From Moraxellaceae bacterium UBA2032 (lineage in GTDB: Bacteria; Pseudomonadota; Gammaproteobacteria; Pseudomonadales; Moraxellaceae), in contig DDBM01000104.1 of NCBI GenBank assembly GCA_002333125.1, positions 1 through 7,046 on the forward strand: a stretch of DNA of 7,046 nt, read 5' to 3'. Below, in pieces: positions 1 to 5,581 of the stretch. The translations under genes were made by a program, and so were the position numbers. Each line of letters begins with the position of its first letter. Position 1 is the stretch's first letter. The notes under the pieces were generated by a model. The model saw only the letters and a program-made list of their open reading frames with translations, was not told where the DNA came from and did no database searches.

Positions 1-687
1 AAACATATTTTAGAAGGCATTGTTGCTCTTGCACGTCGTCACGATTTAATTATTTTTGCTGACGAAATTTACGACAAAATTTTATACGATGGCGCACAGC
101 ACACCTCAATTGCCACTTTATGTGACGATTTATTTTGTGTGACGTTTAATGGTTTATCTAAATCGTATCGTGTTGCTGGTTTTAGGTCGGGTTGGCTCAT
201 GGTAAGCGGCAATAAGCGTATTGCAAAAGACTATATCGAAGGCTTAGATATGTTGGCCTCGATGCGATTATGTGCCAACGTACAAGCACAATTTGCCATT
301 CAAACTGCCTTAGGTGGTTATCAAAGTATTAATGATTTGATTCGCCCCAAAGGTCGCTTATATGAGCAACGCGAAGTGGCATGGCAAATGCTGAATGATA
401 TTCCGGGGGTAAGTTGTGTTAAACCCGAAGGTGCGTTGTATTTGTTTCCTAAGTTAGACCCTACTATGTACCCCATTAAAGACGACCAAGCCTTTATTTT
501 GGAGTTTTTAGAAGCCGAAAAAGTGCTATTGGTGCAAGGCACTGGTTTTAATTGGCCACACACCGACCATTTTAGAGTGGTTTTTTTGCCGCATATTGAT
601 GAACTAAAAGAAGCCATTACCCGTTTGGCGCGTTTTTTGGCTCAATATCGCGCAAGGTTTGCTCCTTTGTTACTTGAGGAAAAGTAA
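1..687 (+). CDS. alaA: Alanine aminotransferase AlaA, C-terminal 228 residues (5' end outside window)
   Basis: This is a class I/II PLP-dependent aminotransferase of the AlaA (YfbQ) type, a cytoplasmic enzyme that interconverts pyruvate and alanine using glutamate. The reading frame is open from base 1, so the gene starts upstream; E. coli AlaA is about 405 residues, so nearly half is missing. In fragment numbering, FADEIYDK (19-26) carries the Asp and Tyr that contact the PLP ring. NGLSKSYRVAGFR (50-62) carries the Schiff-base lysine K54 and the phosphate-binding R62. LASMRLCANV, TALGGYQS and PGVSCVKPEGALY match E. coli AlaA as I remember it almost word for word. DHFRVVFLP holds the likely carboxylate-binding arginine (R192). 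The internal GTG at 139 lies inside the conserved fold and is not a start. htpX follows on the same strand after 140 bp, an adjacency also known in Pseudomonas (PA2828/PA2830). Confidence 0.93.
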   Translation, partial: KHILEGIVALARRHDLIIFADEIYDKILYDGAQHTSIATLCDDLFCVTFNGLSKSYRVAGFRSGWLMVSGNKRIAKDYIEGLDMLASMRLCANVQAQFAIQTALGGYQSINDLIRPKGRLYEQREVAWQMLNDIPGVSCVKPEGALYLFPKLDPTMYPIKDDQAFILEFLEAEKVLLVQGTGFNWPHTDHFRVVFLPHIDELKEAITRLARFLAQYRARFAPLLLEEK

Positions 688-693
688 TAAAAT

Positions 694-713
694 GGGCAGA
701 GTTATCTCTGCCC
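694..713. terminator. Hairpin after alaA, possible weak terminator
   Basis: GGGCAGAG and CTCTGCCC form a perfect 8-bp stem around a TTAT loop, starting 6 bases after the alaA stop. No T run follows on the plus strand (CAAAAAT). The A/T-rich flank lies on the other side, so it would work better as a minus-strand terminator, although no minus gene points at it. It may instead protect the alaA mRNA 3' end. The hairpin is certain; its role is not. Confidence 0.5.
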
Positions 714-827
714 CAAAAATAGCATCAAACCCGCATGACAGTTACAAAGATACAATACTGTTCTCTTGTAAATATCGCTTATCGCACTTAACTTAGACTT
801 CATCGGATTCATCTTTGGAGTTTCTTC

Positions 828-1763
828 ATGTTTCGTATAGTCCTCTTCCTACTCACTAACCTTGCGATTGTTGTTGTCGCTGGGATTGTTTTAAGTGTGT
901 TGGGTGTTGGCTCAACACACACCGTAGGCAATGGCCTTAATTTATCCAACTTACTGGTGATGTGTTTTGTCTTTGGTATGGTTGGCTCGTTAATTTCTTT
1001 ACTTTTGTCTAAGTGGATGGCTAAACGCACCACAGGCACACAAATTATTGAAACGCCACGCAGTGCCGAAGAACATTGGTTAGTCGAAACCGTCGCTGAA
1101 TTATCGCAAAAAGCGGGGATTAAAATGCCCGAAGTGGGTATATTTCCGAGTTTTCAATCCAATGCTTTTGCAACAGGTTGGAACAAAAATGCCGCTTTAG
1201 TCGCTGTATCTAGCGGTTTATTAGACCGTATGAGTCGTGATGAAGTACGTGCTGTTTTAGGCCACGAAATTGGCCACGTCGCTAATGGTGACATGGTTAC
1301 ACTAAGTTTAATTCAAGGTGTTGTTAATACCTTTGTGATGTTCTTCTCGCGTATTATTGGTAACTTTGTTGACCGTGTAATTTTTAAAAATGAAGATGGA
1401 CCGGGTATTGCTTACTTTGTCACTAGTATTATTGCGGACATCGTCTTAGGTATTTTAGCTTCTACCATTGTGATGTGGTTTTCGCGCCGTCGTGAGTTTA
1501 GAGCAGACGAAGCTGGTGCGCGTTTAGCGGGCAAACAATCGATGATTAATGCCTTGCGCCGCCTACAGGCTGAGCATGAAGTGCCAGACCAAATGCCTGC
1601 CGAAATGACTGCTTTAGCGATTACCGAAGGCAAAAAAGAAGGCTTTAGCTTGGCTAAGTTTTTTGCTTCGCACCCTGCTATCGAAACCCGCATTGCTGCT
1701 TTAGAAGCCTTACAAATTCCTAATGAAGTGCCTGCTCATGGTTCTTTGTGGGGTCAACGTTAA
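828..1763 (+). CDS. htpX: Membrane zinc metalloprotease HtpX (M48B)
   Basis: HtpX is an inner-membrane endopeptidase that, with FtsH, degrades misfolded membrane proteins during envelope stress. The 311-residue product starts [13 protein letters not shown], the usual HtpX opening, with two hydrophobic segments (about 4-27 and 39-61). SKWMAKR follows at 61-67. The zinc motif HEIGH is at 146-150 with catalytic E147, and the third ligand is E223 in [34 protein letters not shown] (151-170) and 195-218 are the later membrane segments. [12 protein letters not shown] near the C-terminus matches the family SHPP-like motif. It is about 18 residues longer than E. coli HtpX (293). The extra length is a small insert around 30-40 and a polar tail ending GSLWGQR. 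GGAG at 817-820 sits 7 bases before the ATG. I found no convincing heat-shock (sigma-32) promoter upstream. Confidence 0.96.
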   Translation: MFRIVLFLLTNLAIVVVAGIVLSVLGVGSTHTVGNGLNLSNLLVMCFVFGMVGSLISLLLSKWMAKRTTGTQIIETPRSAEEHWLVETVAELSQKAGIKMPEVGIFPSFQSNAFATGWNKNAALVAVSSGLLDRMSRDEVRAVLGHEIGHVANGDMVTLSLIQGVVNTFVMFFSRIIGNFVDRVIFKNEDGPGIAYFVTSIIADIVLGILASTIVMWFSRRREFRADEAGARLAGKQSMINALRRLQAEHEVPDQMPAEMTALAITEGKKEGFSLAKFFASHPAIETRIAALEALQIPNEVPAHGSLWGQR

Positions 1764-1787
1764 GTCTAAAACTCTCTCTCCTGACAA

Positions 1788-1836
1788 GGGGGAGGCTGAC
1801 TCCCCCACCCTAACCCTCCCCTAAATTAGGGGAGGG
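1788..1836 (+). terminator. Double-hairpin REP-like element and likely htpX terminator
   Basis: Two stem-loops lie in tandem 25 bases after htpX. The first is GGGGGAG (1788-1794) with CTCCCCC (1800-1806). The second is the long CCCTCCCCTA (1814-1823) with TAGGGGAGGG (1827-1836), a 10-bp stem with a 3-base loop, followed by AATTTT. The second stem plus the short T run fits an intrinsic terminator for htpX. The composition, with CACCCTAACCCTCCCC between and within the stems, strongly resembles CCCTAACCCTC-type extragenic palindromes that occur in many copies in bacterial genomes. Only one copy is in this window, so repetition is inferred. Confidence 0.65.
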
Positions 1837-1847
1837 AATTTTGCACA

Positions 1848-2978
1848 CTACCTCACATAATATAACTGTTGCTGCTCGTAACCAGTAGTCACATTAATTA
1901 AGCCTTGCCATGCTTTATTAAGTGCGGCATCGCCTGTATCTAAAATCAATGCTCTTCCTCCTAATGCTTGTAATTTATTAGGTGAGGCCACGACCCATAA
2001 ATTATCACGCCCTACCTGCTTTAAAATTTGTGGCGTTAATTGCTGATTACCACGCCCAATTAAGATGCCCTGCCCACCTGTTGCCGTTAAAATAATTTTG
2101 CATGGGTATCGCTGCACTAACGCTAAAATAGACTCACTGTTTAAGTCTTGCGCAATTAGTTCACCATTTAAGATGGCATCAAAACCCAATAGGGTATGCT
2201 CATAACCCAATTGCGTCATAATTGCGCCACAGGTACTCCCTACACCAAACAAATATAAAACATCTGCCTCTAAGTTTTCACTCACAAATGCCGCAATCTC
2301 GGTTTGCACTAATTCGTCACTGTCGGGCGAGGCACACTTCATTTGCTGTATAAGTTTTGTATCTATAGGAATGGTCAATTCACCATAAAACCGTGCTTGA
2401 ACTTTGCCTTGTTGTAACGCCAATTCATCTAAATCACGCACTTCGGCTTGCTCTACCGCCACCCCTGCACCAGTCATTAATTTAATTAATACTTCTGCGG
2501 CACTTTCGGGATTTAAAGCAAAAACGCCCGAGTGCATTTTGACTCCTGCGGGCAAACCCAACACAGGTTTGTTAACCTTCGCCTGACATAAATTACGTGC
2601 TGTGCCATCGCCTCCTACAAATAACAAAATATCTATAGGACAATTCATCAGTGCTTGTGCCGCCCAAATAGTATCTTGCGCGCTCGTTACTTGAGGCGAC
2701 TCATAAACCACTTGCTCTACCTTAAACCCTGCCAAAGACAAAATATCCTCGCCCATTAAACCACTGGCACAATAAAAATGTAGCTGTGGTGCATACGGTT
2801 GTAATAATTTTAAGGTTTGATAACAGCGTTGGTTGGCGCGTGATTGTTTTAAGCTCTCAACCAATAAATGTAGATGGTCACTGCCTTTGTGTGCCAACTC
2901 ACCACCTAAGCCTGCGATGGGATTAATGAGCAAACCGATATGTAACGGATGCAAGCAAGAATTATTCTCATGTTTCAT
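1848..2978 (-). CDS. ATP-NAD kinase-like protein (COG3199 type), substrate unknown
   Basis: This is a predicted cytoplasmic nucleotide-binding protein of the NAD-kinase/diacylglycerol-kinase superfamily, in the long COG3199-like branch. LHIGLLINPIAGLGG (12-26) opens the fold. The hallmark GGDGT lies at 122-126 (LLFVGGDGTARNL), and LGLPAGVKMHSGVFA (140-154) forms the next nucleotide-site loop. The C-terminal half has YLFGVGSTCGAIM (242-254), LGFDAI (264-269) and LTATGGQGILIGRGNQQL (297-314), all typical of this branch and absent from short housekeeping NAD kinases. At 376 residues it appears full length. The ATG at 2978 has no strong Shine-Dalgarno sequence, so the exact start is uncertain, but the conserved core begins only about 12 residues in. 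Its 3' end converges on htpX. The true phosphate acceptor is not known to me, so I do not name it nadK. Confidence 0.85.
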   Translation of the reverse strand: MKHENNSCLHPLHIGLLINPIAGLGGELAHKGSDHLHLLVESLKQSRANQRCYQTLKLLQPYAPQLHFYCASGLMGEDILSLAGFKVEQVVYESPQVTSAQDTIWAAQALMNCPIDILLFVGGDGTARNLCQAKVNKPVLGLPAGVKMHSGVFALNPESAAEVLIKLMTGAGVAVEQAEVRDLDELALQQGKVQARFYGELTIPIDTKLIQQMKCASPDSDELVQTEIAAFVSENLEADVLYLFGVGSTCGAIMTQLGYEHTLLGFDAILNGELIAQDLNSESILALVQRYPCKIILTATGGQGILIGRGNQQLTPQILKQVGRDNLWVVASPNKLQALGGRALILDTGDAALNKAWQGLINVTTGYEQQQLYYVR

Positions 2979-3007
2979 AGTTAGTTACAGATTAGGGCAG
3001 GTTTAGG

Positions 3008-3036
3008 GATACACAAAGAGATTACTTTTCTATACT
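3008..3036 (+). promoter_or_regulatory. Candidate sigma-70 promoter for the PA1571-like small gene
   Basis: TATACT at 3031-3036 is a strong -10 (5/6). The best -35 at 17-base spacing, GATACA (3008-3013), matches only in its last three bases. It would give a leader of about 50 bases containing the CGCATATGCG palindrome. It overlaps the opposing candidate promoter, so the two genes could compete for polymerase. Confidence 0.4.
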
Positions 3037-3047
3037 AACATTATCAA
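3019..3047 (-). promoter_or_regulatory. Candidate sigma-70 promoter for the ATP-NAD kinase-like gene
   Basis: Read on the minus strand, TTGATA (3047-3042, 5/6 to consensus) is followed after 17 bases by TAATCT (3024-3019, only 3/6). This would place transcription start about 35 bases before the ATG. It overlaps the plus-strand candidate promoter in the same divergent region. The spacing is right, but the -10 is weak. Confidence 0.35.
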
Positions 3048-3060
3048 GAAGCCGTTACCC

Positions 3061-3070
3061 CGCATATGCG
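3061..3070. promoter_or_regulatory. Perfect 10-bp palindrome CGCATATGCG
   Basis: CGCATATGCG is its own reverse complement and lies in the divergent intergenic region, 11 bases before the GAGG ribosome binding site of the small gene. It could be a dimeric regulator site or the base of a small RNA stem. A 10-bp palindrome alone is weak evidence for an operator. Confidence 0.25.
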
Positions 3071-3090
3071 CTAGGCAAGTGAGGTTTATT

Positions 3091-3270
3091 ATGCAAGTCG
3101 TGGAAATGAACAATAAAATGAATAACAATGTGTTTGATTTGCAAACTTTCTACGGTGCTGCCTTAGTTGATGAACAAGGCCGCGAGATTCCTATTACCGA
3201 AGAAATGATTGTAGATGCCTGTGATGAGTTAATGAAACTCTGGCATTTTCCTATGAATAAAGCCGCTTAA
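3091..3270 (+). CDS. PA1571-like small conserved protein (59 aa)
   Basis: This is a small soluble protein of unknown function. The central block FYGAALVDEQGREIPITEEMI (residues 20-40), followed by ACDEL (43-47), resembles the PA1571-like family of short Pseudomonadales proteins, which share a G-[AS]-x-[IV]-[IV]-D-x-x-G-x-E-[IV]-P-I-T-E-x-M-I pattern. I assign this from memory of the pattern. I chose the ATG at 3091 over an in-frame GTG at 3079 because GAGG (3081-3084) lies 6 bases upstream of the ATG and overlaps the GTG start. The first 18 residues are rich in Asn and Met and look unstructured. There is no signal peptide or membrane segment. It has its own terminator and appears monocistronic. 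Confidence 0.8.
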   Translation: MQVVEMNNKMNNNVFDLQTFYGAALVDEQGREIPITEEMIVDACDELMKLWHFPMNKAA

Positions 3271-3325
3271 TTAATTTTATATAAAAAGCGATTACTTTAT
3301 TTTCGTAGTTTAATGATTATTTATC

Positions 3326-3349
3326 AAGCCCACTTATTGTGGGCTTTTT
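3326..3349 (+). terminator. Intrinsic terminator after the PA1571-like gene
   Basis: AAGCCCAC (3326-3333) pairs with GTGGGCTT (3339-3346) around a TTATT loop, and the T run continues to 3349 before GTTG. This is a textbook Rho-independent terminator 55 bases after the stop. It insulates the small gene from the riboswitch transcript that begins shortly downstream. The 55-base AT-rich gap before it shows no ORF. Confidence 0.88.
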
Positions 3350-3350
3350 G

Positions 3351-3379
3351 TTGCCTATTTAAAATGCATTTATGTTAAA
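3351..3379 (+). promoter_or_regulatory. Candidate promoter of the manganese riboswitch transcript
   Basis: TTGCCT (3351-3356) is followed after 17 bases by GTTAAA (3374-3379). The alternative -10 TAAACT (3376-3381) carries a TG extended element at 3373-3374. Transcription would start around 3386-3390, at the foot of the aptamer P1 stem, which is where a riboswitch promoter should lie. Both boxes are imperfect, so position is the main support. Confidence 0.4.
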
Positions 3380-3387
3380 CTTTGCTT

Positions 3388-3512
3388 GTCTTTGGGGAGT
3401 AGTCTTCGTTGGCTTTTTTTGCTGACGCATATACATCAACATATTTGTTCCACAGAACATGGTGTATATAACTTATCAGGTATATGCCTGACAGTTTGGC
3501 GAGACCATTGAC
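3388..3512 (+). promoter_or_regulatory. yybP-ykoY manganese riboswitch aptamer
   Basis: The conserved yybP-ykoY elements occur in order: GGGGAGTAG (3394-3402), ATACATCAACATA (3431-3443) and GGCGAGACC (3498-3506). The P1 stem pairs 3388-3395 with 3505-3512, with two T-T mismatches. Inner helices are visible as ATATACA (3429-3435) with TGTATAT (3463-3469), GTTC (3447-3450) with GAAC (3455-3458), and TCAGG (3476-3480) with CCTGA (3487-3491). This class binds Mn2+ between two loops and usually turns on Mn2+ exporter genes. The next gene encodes a member of a known target family, which strongly supports the call. Confidence 0.92.
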
Positions 3513-3582
3513 TTAATACATCTGCACTCAGTCGGCCAGATGCGTTAAGTCATGGTTTAAATATGCCGACTGGGAGTGTTTA
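3505..3582 (+). promoter_or_regulatory. Riboswitch expression platform with Shine-Dalgarno-sequestering hairpin
   Basis: The Shine-Dalgarno GGGAG (3572-3576, 6 bases before the ATG) lies within or beside the 3' arm of a hairpin: AGTCGGC (3530-3536) pairs with GCCGACT (3565-3571), and CACTC (3525-3529) pairs with GAGTG (3574-3578). A second long hairpin pairs 3505-3524 with 3537-3555 (18 pairs plus one bulge and one mismatch). It uses the 3' strand of P1 and places the SD-blocking strand in its 12-base loop. No T run follows either hairpin, so control looks translational. Which hairpin belongs to which ligand state cannot be settled by reading. Confidence 0.75.
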
Positions 3583-4155
3583 ATGACTGCCTTCTTACTA
3601 GCCACTGCCCTTGTTGCACTTGCCGAAATGGGTGATAAAACCCAACTCCTTGCTTTTTTACTAGCTGCTCGCTTTCGTCAACCCGTACCTATCGTTTTAG
3701 GTATTTTGGTGGCTACACTTGTTAATCACGCCTTTGCAGGGGCTATTGGAGTATGGATTACTCAACTCATTGGCCAAAACATCATGCAATGGGTACTGGG
3801 TTTATCGTTTATTATCATGGGGGCATGGATTTTAATTCCCGACAAAATTGACGAAGATGAACAGCTAAACAATGCTCGTTTTGGGGTATTTGGAACAACC
3901 GTGATCGCCTTTTTTTTAGCCGAAATGGGCGATAAAACCCAAATTGCAACCGTCGCCTTAAGTGCAAAATATGCTCAAGAATTTATTTGGGTCATATTAG
4001 GGACTACCTGTGGCATGATGTTAGCTAATGTTCCCGCTGTTTATTTAGGCAATCACTTTGCCAAAAAGCTTCCCATACGCTTAATTCATGGCATAGCCGC
4101 TACTATTTTTATAGTGATTGGTGTCATTATTCTTACCAACAACACCTTACTTTAA
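3583..4155 (+). CDS. UPF0016/GDT1-family Mn2+ exporter (MneA type)
   Basis: This inner-membrane cation exporter belongs to the UPF0016/TMEM165-GDT1 family, whose bacterial members (such as MneA of Vibrio and Mnx of cyanobacteria) move Mn2+ out of the cytoplasm. The 190-residue protein is an inverted duplication of three-helix units. Each carries the signature E-x-G-D-K-T: LAEMGDKTQLLAF (E15, D18) and LAEMGDKTQIATVAL (E114, D117), whose acidic residues form the ion path. Predicted helices lie near 1-26, 36-61, 67-86, 102-127, 133-157 and 165-186. A short acidic cytoplasmic linker, PDKIDEDEQ (86-94), joins the halves. Length is normal. The upstream Mn2+ riboswitch strongly supports manganese as substrate and predicts induction when Mn2+ is high. 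It ends convergently with crcB. Confidence 0.93.
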   Translation: MTAFLLATALVALAEMGDKTQLLAFLLAARFRQPVPIVLGILVATLVNHAFAGAIGVWITQLIGQNIMQWVLGLSFIIMGAWILIPDKIDEDEQLNNARFGVFGTTVIAFFLAEMGDKTQIATVALSAKYAQEFIWVILGTTCGMMLANVPAVYLGNHFAKKLPIRLIHGIAATIFIVIGVIILTNNTLL

Positions 4156-4165
4156 ATATTTTTAT

Positions 4166-4192
4166 TAGGAGTGAGGCTCTTACTCGCTCCTA
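4166..4192. terminator. Hairpin between convergent Mn exporter and crcB genes
   Basis: TAGGAGTGAG (4166-4175) pairs with CTCGCTCCTA (4183-4192), a 10-bp stem with one G-U pair and a 7-base loop, in the 42-bp gap between two converging genes. It likely serves both directions. T runs are poor: plus has CCCTACT downstream, and minus has ATAAAAATATTT. Termination efficiency is therefore uncertain. Confidence 0.6.
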
Positions 4193-4197
4193 CCCTA

Positions 4198-4578
4198 CTA
4201 GGCTTTGATTGTGGCTACTGTCCATAAACCAAATAATGTCATTACAATTGACCCTAAAACATGACTACTGATGCCTACAAATAACCACAACCATTTTTCT
4301 TGTTGTAATAACTGTGCCATCTCTAACGAAAAAGTTGAAAATGTGGTCAAACCACCTAAAAAACCCGTCACAATTAACAAACGCCATTCGGGCGACCACT
4401 GAGGATGGCCTGCAAAAAGTGCCAAAGCTACACCAATAAAATAACCACCCACTAAATTAACCAGTAATGTTCCTAACGGTAAATGGGCAAAAAATGTATT
4501 AAGCCATAAACCTACAAGCCAACGACTGATTGCGCCGATGGATGCCCCTATACTAATTGCAATTAATGACTGTAACAT
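4198..4578 (-). CDS. crcB: Fluoride channel CrcB/Fluc
   Basis: This small inner-membrane fluoride channel acts as an antiparallel dimer and prevents cytoplasmic F- accumulation. The 126-residue length is typical. The family marks are all present: GASIGAISRW (11-20, R19), LPLGTLLVNLVGGYFIG (33-49) with the pore Asn N41, and TGFLGGLTTFSTFSLE (71-86), which carries the Phe-box residues F80 and F83 and the central Na+-site backbone near G75/T79. Four hydrophobic helices fit 2-24, 34-55, 66-92 and 96-122. It is a single-gene homodimer type. No crcB-type fluoride riboswitch fits upstream, since only 32 bp separate its ATG from the divergent CDF gene. The ribosome binding site is weak (AAGAGA, about 11 bases before the ATG). 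Confidence 0.95.
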   Translation of the reverse strand: MLQSLIAISIGASIGAISRWLVGLWLNTFFAHLPLGTLLVNLVGGYFIGVALALFAGHPQWSPEWRLLIVTGFLGGLTTFSTFSLEMAQLLQQEKWLWLFVGISSHVLGSIVMTLFGLWTVATIKA

Positions 4579-4610
4579 GGCTTATGGTCTCTTAAATTTG
4601 GATACAGCGT

Positions 4611-5534
4611 ATGAGTTTGCATCATCACAGCCACGATTGTAACGCATCGAACCACACGCATCATCATAGTCACGCTCCCACAAATTATGGGCATATTTTT
4701 GCAATTGGTATTAGCCTAAATATCGCTTTTGTAATCATTGAAGCTATTTTAGGTTGGCAAGCACATTCTTTGGCTCTAATGGCCGATGCAGGACATAATT
4801 TAAGTGATGTCTTGGCGTTGTTATTAGCATGGTCGGCCTTGTGGTTAGGGCAAAAAAAAGGTAACGATTATCAAACTTATGGTTGGCGGCGAGCTTCGCT
4901 ATTAGCAGCACTCATCAATGCGATACTACTATTAGTCGCAATGGGGGCAATGGCATGGGAAGCCATGAGCCGTTTGCATCAACCTAACCCTATTAACGGT
5001 ATGATGATGATTTGGGTTGCCAGTATTGGAGTAGTAATTAATGGCGTAACAGCTTGGCTATTTATGCGTGACAGCCAGCACGACATTAATATCAAAGGGG
5101 CTTTTTTGCATATGGCCGCCGATGCCTTAGTCTCTTTAGGGGTGATTATAACGGGCTTATTGTATGTGTTTTATGGTTGGGCATGGCTCGACCCTGTGAT
5201 GAGTTTATTGATTGCAGGTGTCATTATTATAGGCACATGGGGCTTATTAAAACAGTCGTTACATTTGAGTTTAGATGGTGTGCCAGAAAGCGTAGAGCTT
5301 GATAAAGTTCGACACTATTTATTGTCTTTACCGTTGGTTACAGCAGCGCATGACTTACATATTTGGGCATTAAGTAGCACCGAAATTGCACTCACGGTAC
5401 AATTAATTATGCCAACACCACCCAGCAATGATGAGTTTTTACAGGAGCTAACTCACAAGTTAAGTCATGATTTTGGTATAAACCATGCCACTATACAAAT
5501 CATGCGCCATCCATTAAATAAGGCGTGTTATTAG
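4611..5534 (+). CDS. CDF-family zinc (Zn/Cd/Co) efflux transporter, ZitB/CzcD type
   Basis: This cation diffusion facilitator exchanges cytoplasmic Zn2+, and possibly Cd2+ or Co2+, for protons across the inner membrane. The 307 residues begin with a histidine-rich cytoplasmic leader (eleven His in residues 4-28), likely a metal-capture region. Six helices follow (about 28-48, 55-78, 95-118, 131-152, 166-190, 194-215). The transport site is H62/D66 in ADAGHNLSD on helix 2 and H167/D171 in HMAADALVSLG on helix 5. This HD-HD set marks Zn-type CDFs rather than DD-DD Mn/Fe types. The soluble C-terminal domain (about 225-300) includes AHDLHIWALSS, the usual dimer and metal-sensing fold. The Shine-Dalgarno is weak (TTGGAT, about 8 bases before the ATG). 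The exact substrate and therefore the symbol (zitB or czcD) are not fixed by sequence. Confidence 0.93.
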   Translation: MSLHHHSHDCNASNHTHHHSHAPTNYGHIFAIGISLNIAFVIIEAILGWQAHSLALMADAGHNLSDVLALLLAWSALWLGQKKGNDYQTYGWRRASLLAALINAILLLVAMGAMAWEAMSRLHQPNPINGMMMIWVASIGVVINGVTAWLFMRDSQHDINIKGAFLHMAADALVSLGVIITGLLYVFYGWAWLDPVMSLLIAGVIIIGTWGLLKQSLHLSLDGVPESVELDKVRHYLLSLPLVTAAHDLHIWALSSTEIALTVQLIMPTPPSNDEFLQELTHKLSHDFGINHATIQIMRHPLNKACY

Positions 5535-5542
5535 CGATTTTT

Positions 5543-5554
5543 TTAAGATTAGCG
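5543..5554 (+). repeat. TTAAGAYTARCG copy 1
   Basis: TTAAGATTAGCG, just after the CDF stop. Extended to 5541-5557 it matches 6034-6050 at 15 of 17 positions. A third, inverted copy lies at 6075-6086. The copies bracket the DUF4404 gene. Function is unknown; possibilities are a protein-binding site or remnants of a small repeat. Confidence 0.4.
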
Positions 5555-5581
5555 TACACTTTAAATGCCTGTCAGTTGTGG

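Noticed and set aside
321..617. Minus-strand ORF of 98 codons inside alaA
   Set aside because: It lies wholly antisense to a strongly conserved aminotransferase and its translation resembles no family I know.
721..827. Heat-shock (sigma-32) promoter before htpX
   Set aside because: I looked for CTTGAA and CCCCAT-like boxes. Only CTTGTAA at 765-771 was near, with no matching second box.
809..1039. Minus-strand ORF overlapping the start of htpX
   Set aside because: Antisense shadow of the conserved HtpX N-terminus, with no plausible ribosome site or family pattern.
1412..1693. Minus-strand ORF inside htpX
   Set aside because: Antisense shadow of the HtpX C-terminal half.
2404..2586. Plus-strand 60-codon ORF inside the kinase-like gene
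   Set aside because: Antisense to the conserved nucleotide-site region; low-complexity translation rich in Ser, Thr and Ala.
3079..3090. GTG at 3079 as start of the small PA1571-like gene
   Set aside because: It coincides with the GAGG ribosome site that serves the ATG at 3091, and it has no good site of its own upstream.
4166..4192. Hairpin as attenuator or riboswitch for crcB
   Set aside because: It lies downstream of both converging genes, so it can only affect 3' ends.
4579..4610. Fluoride riboswitch for crcB
   Set aside because: The space is too short and none of the crcB-motif conserved bases are present.
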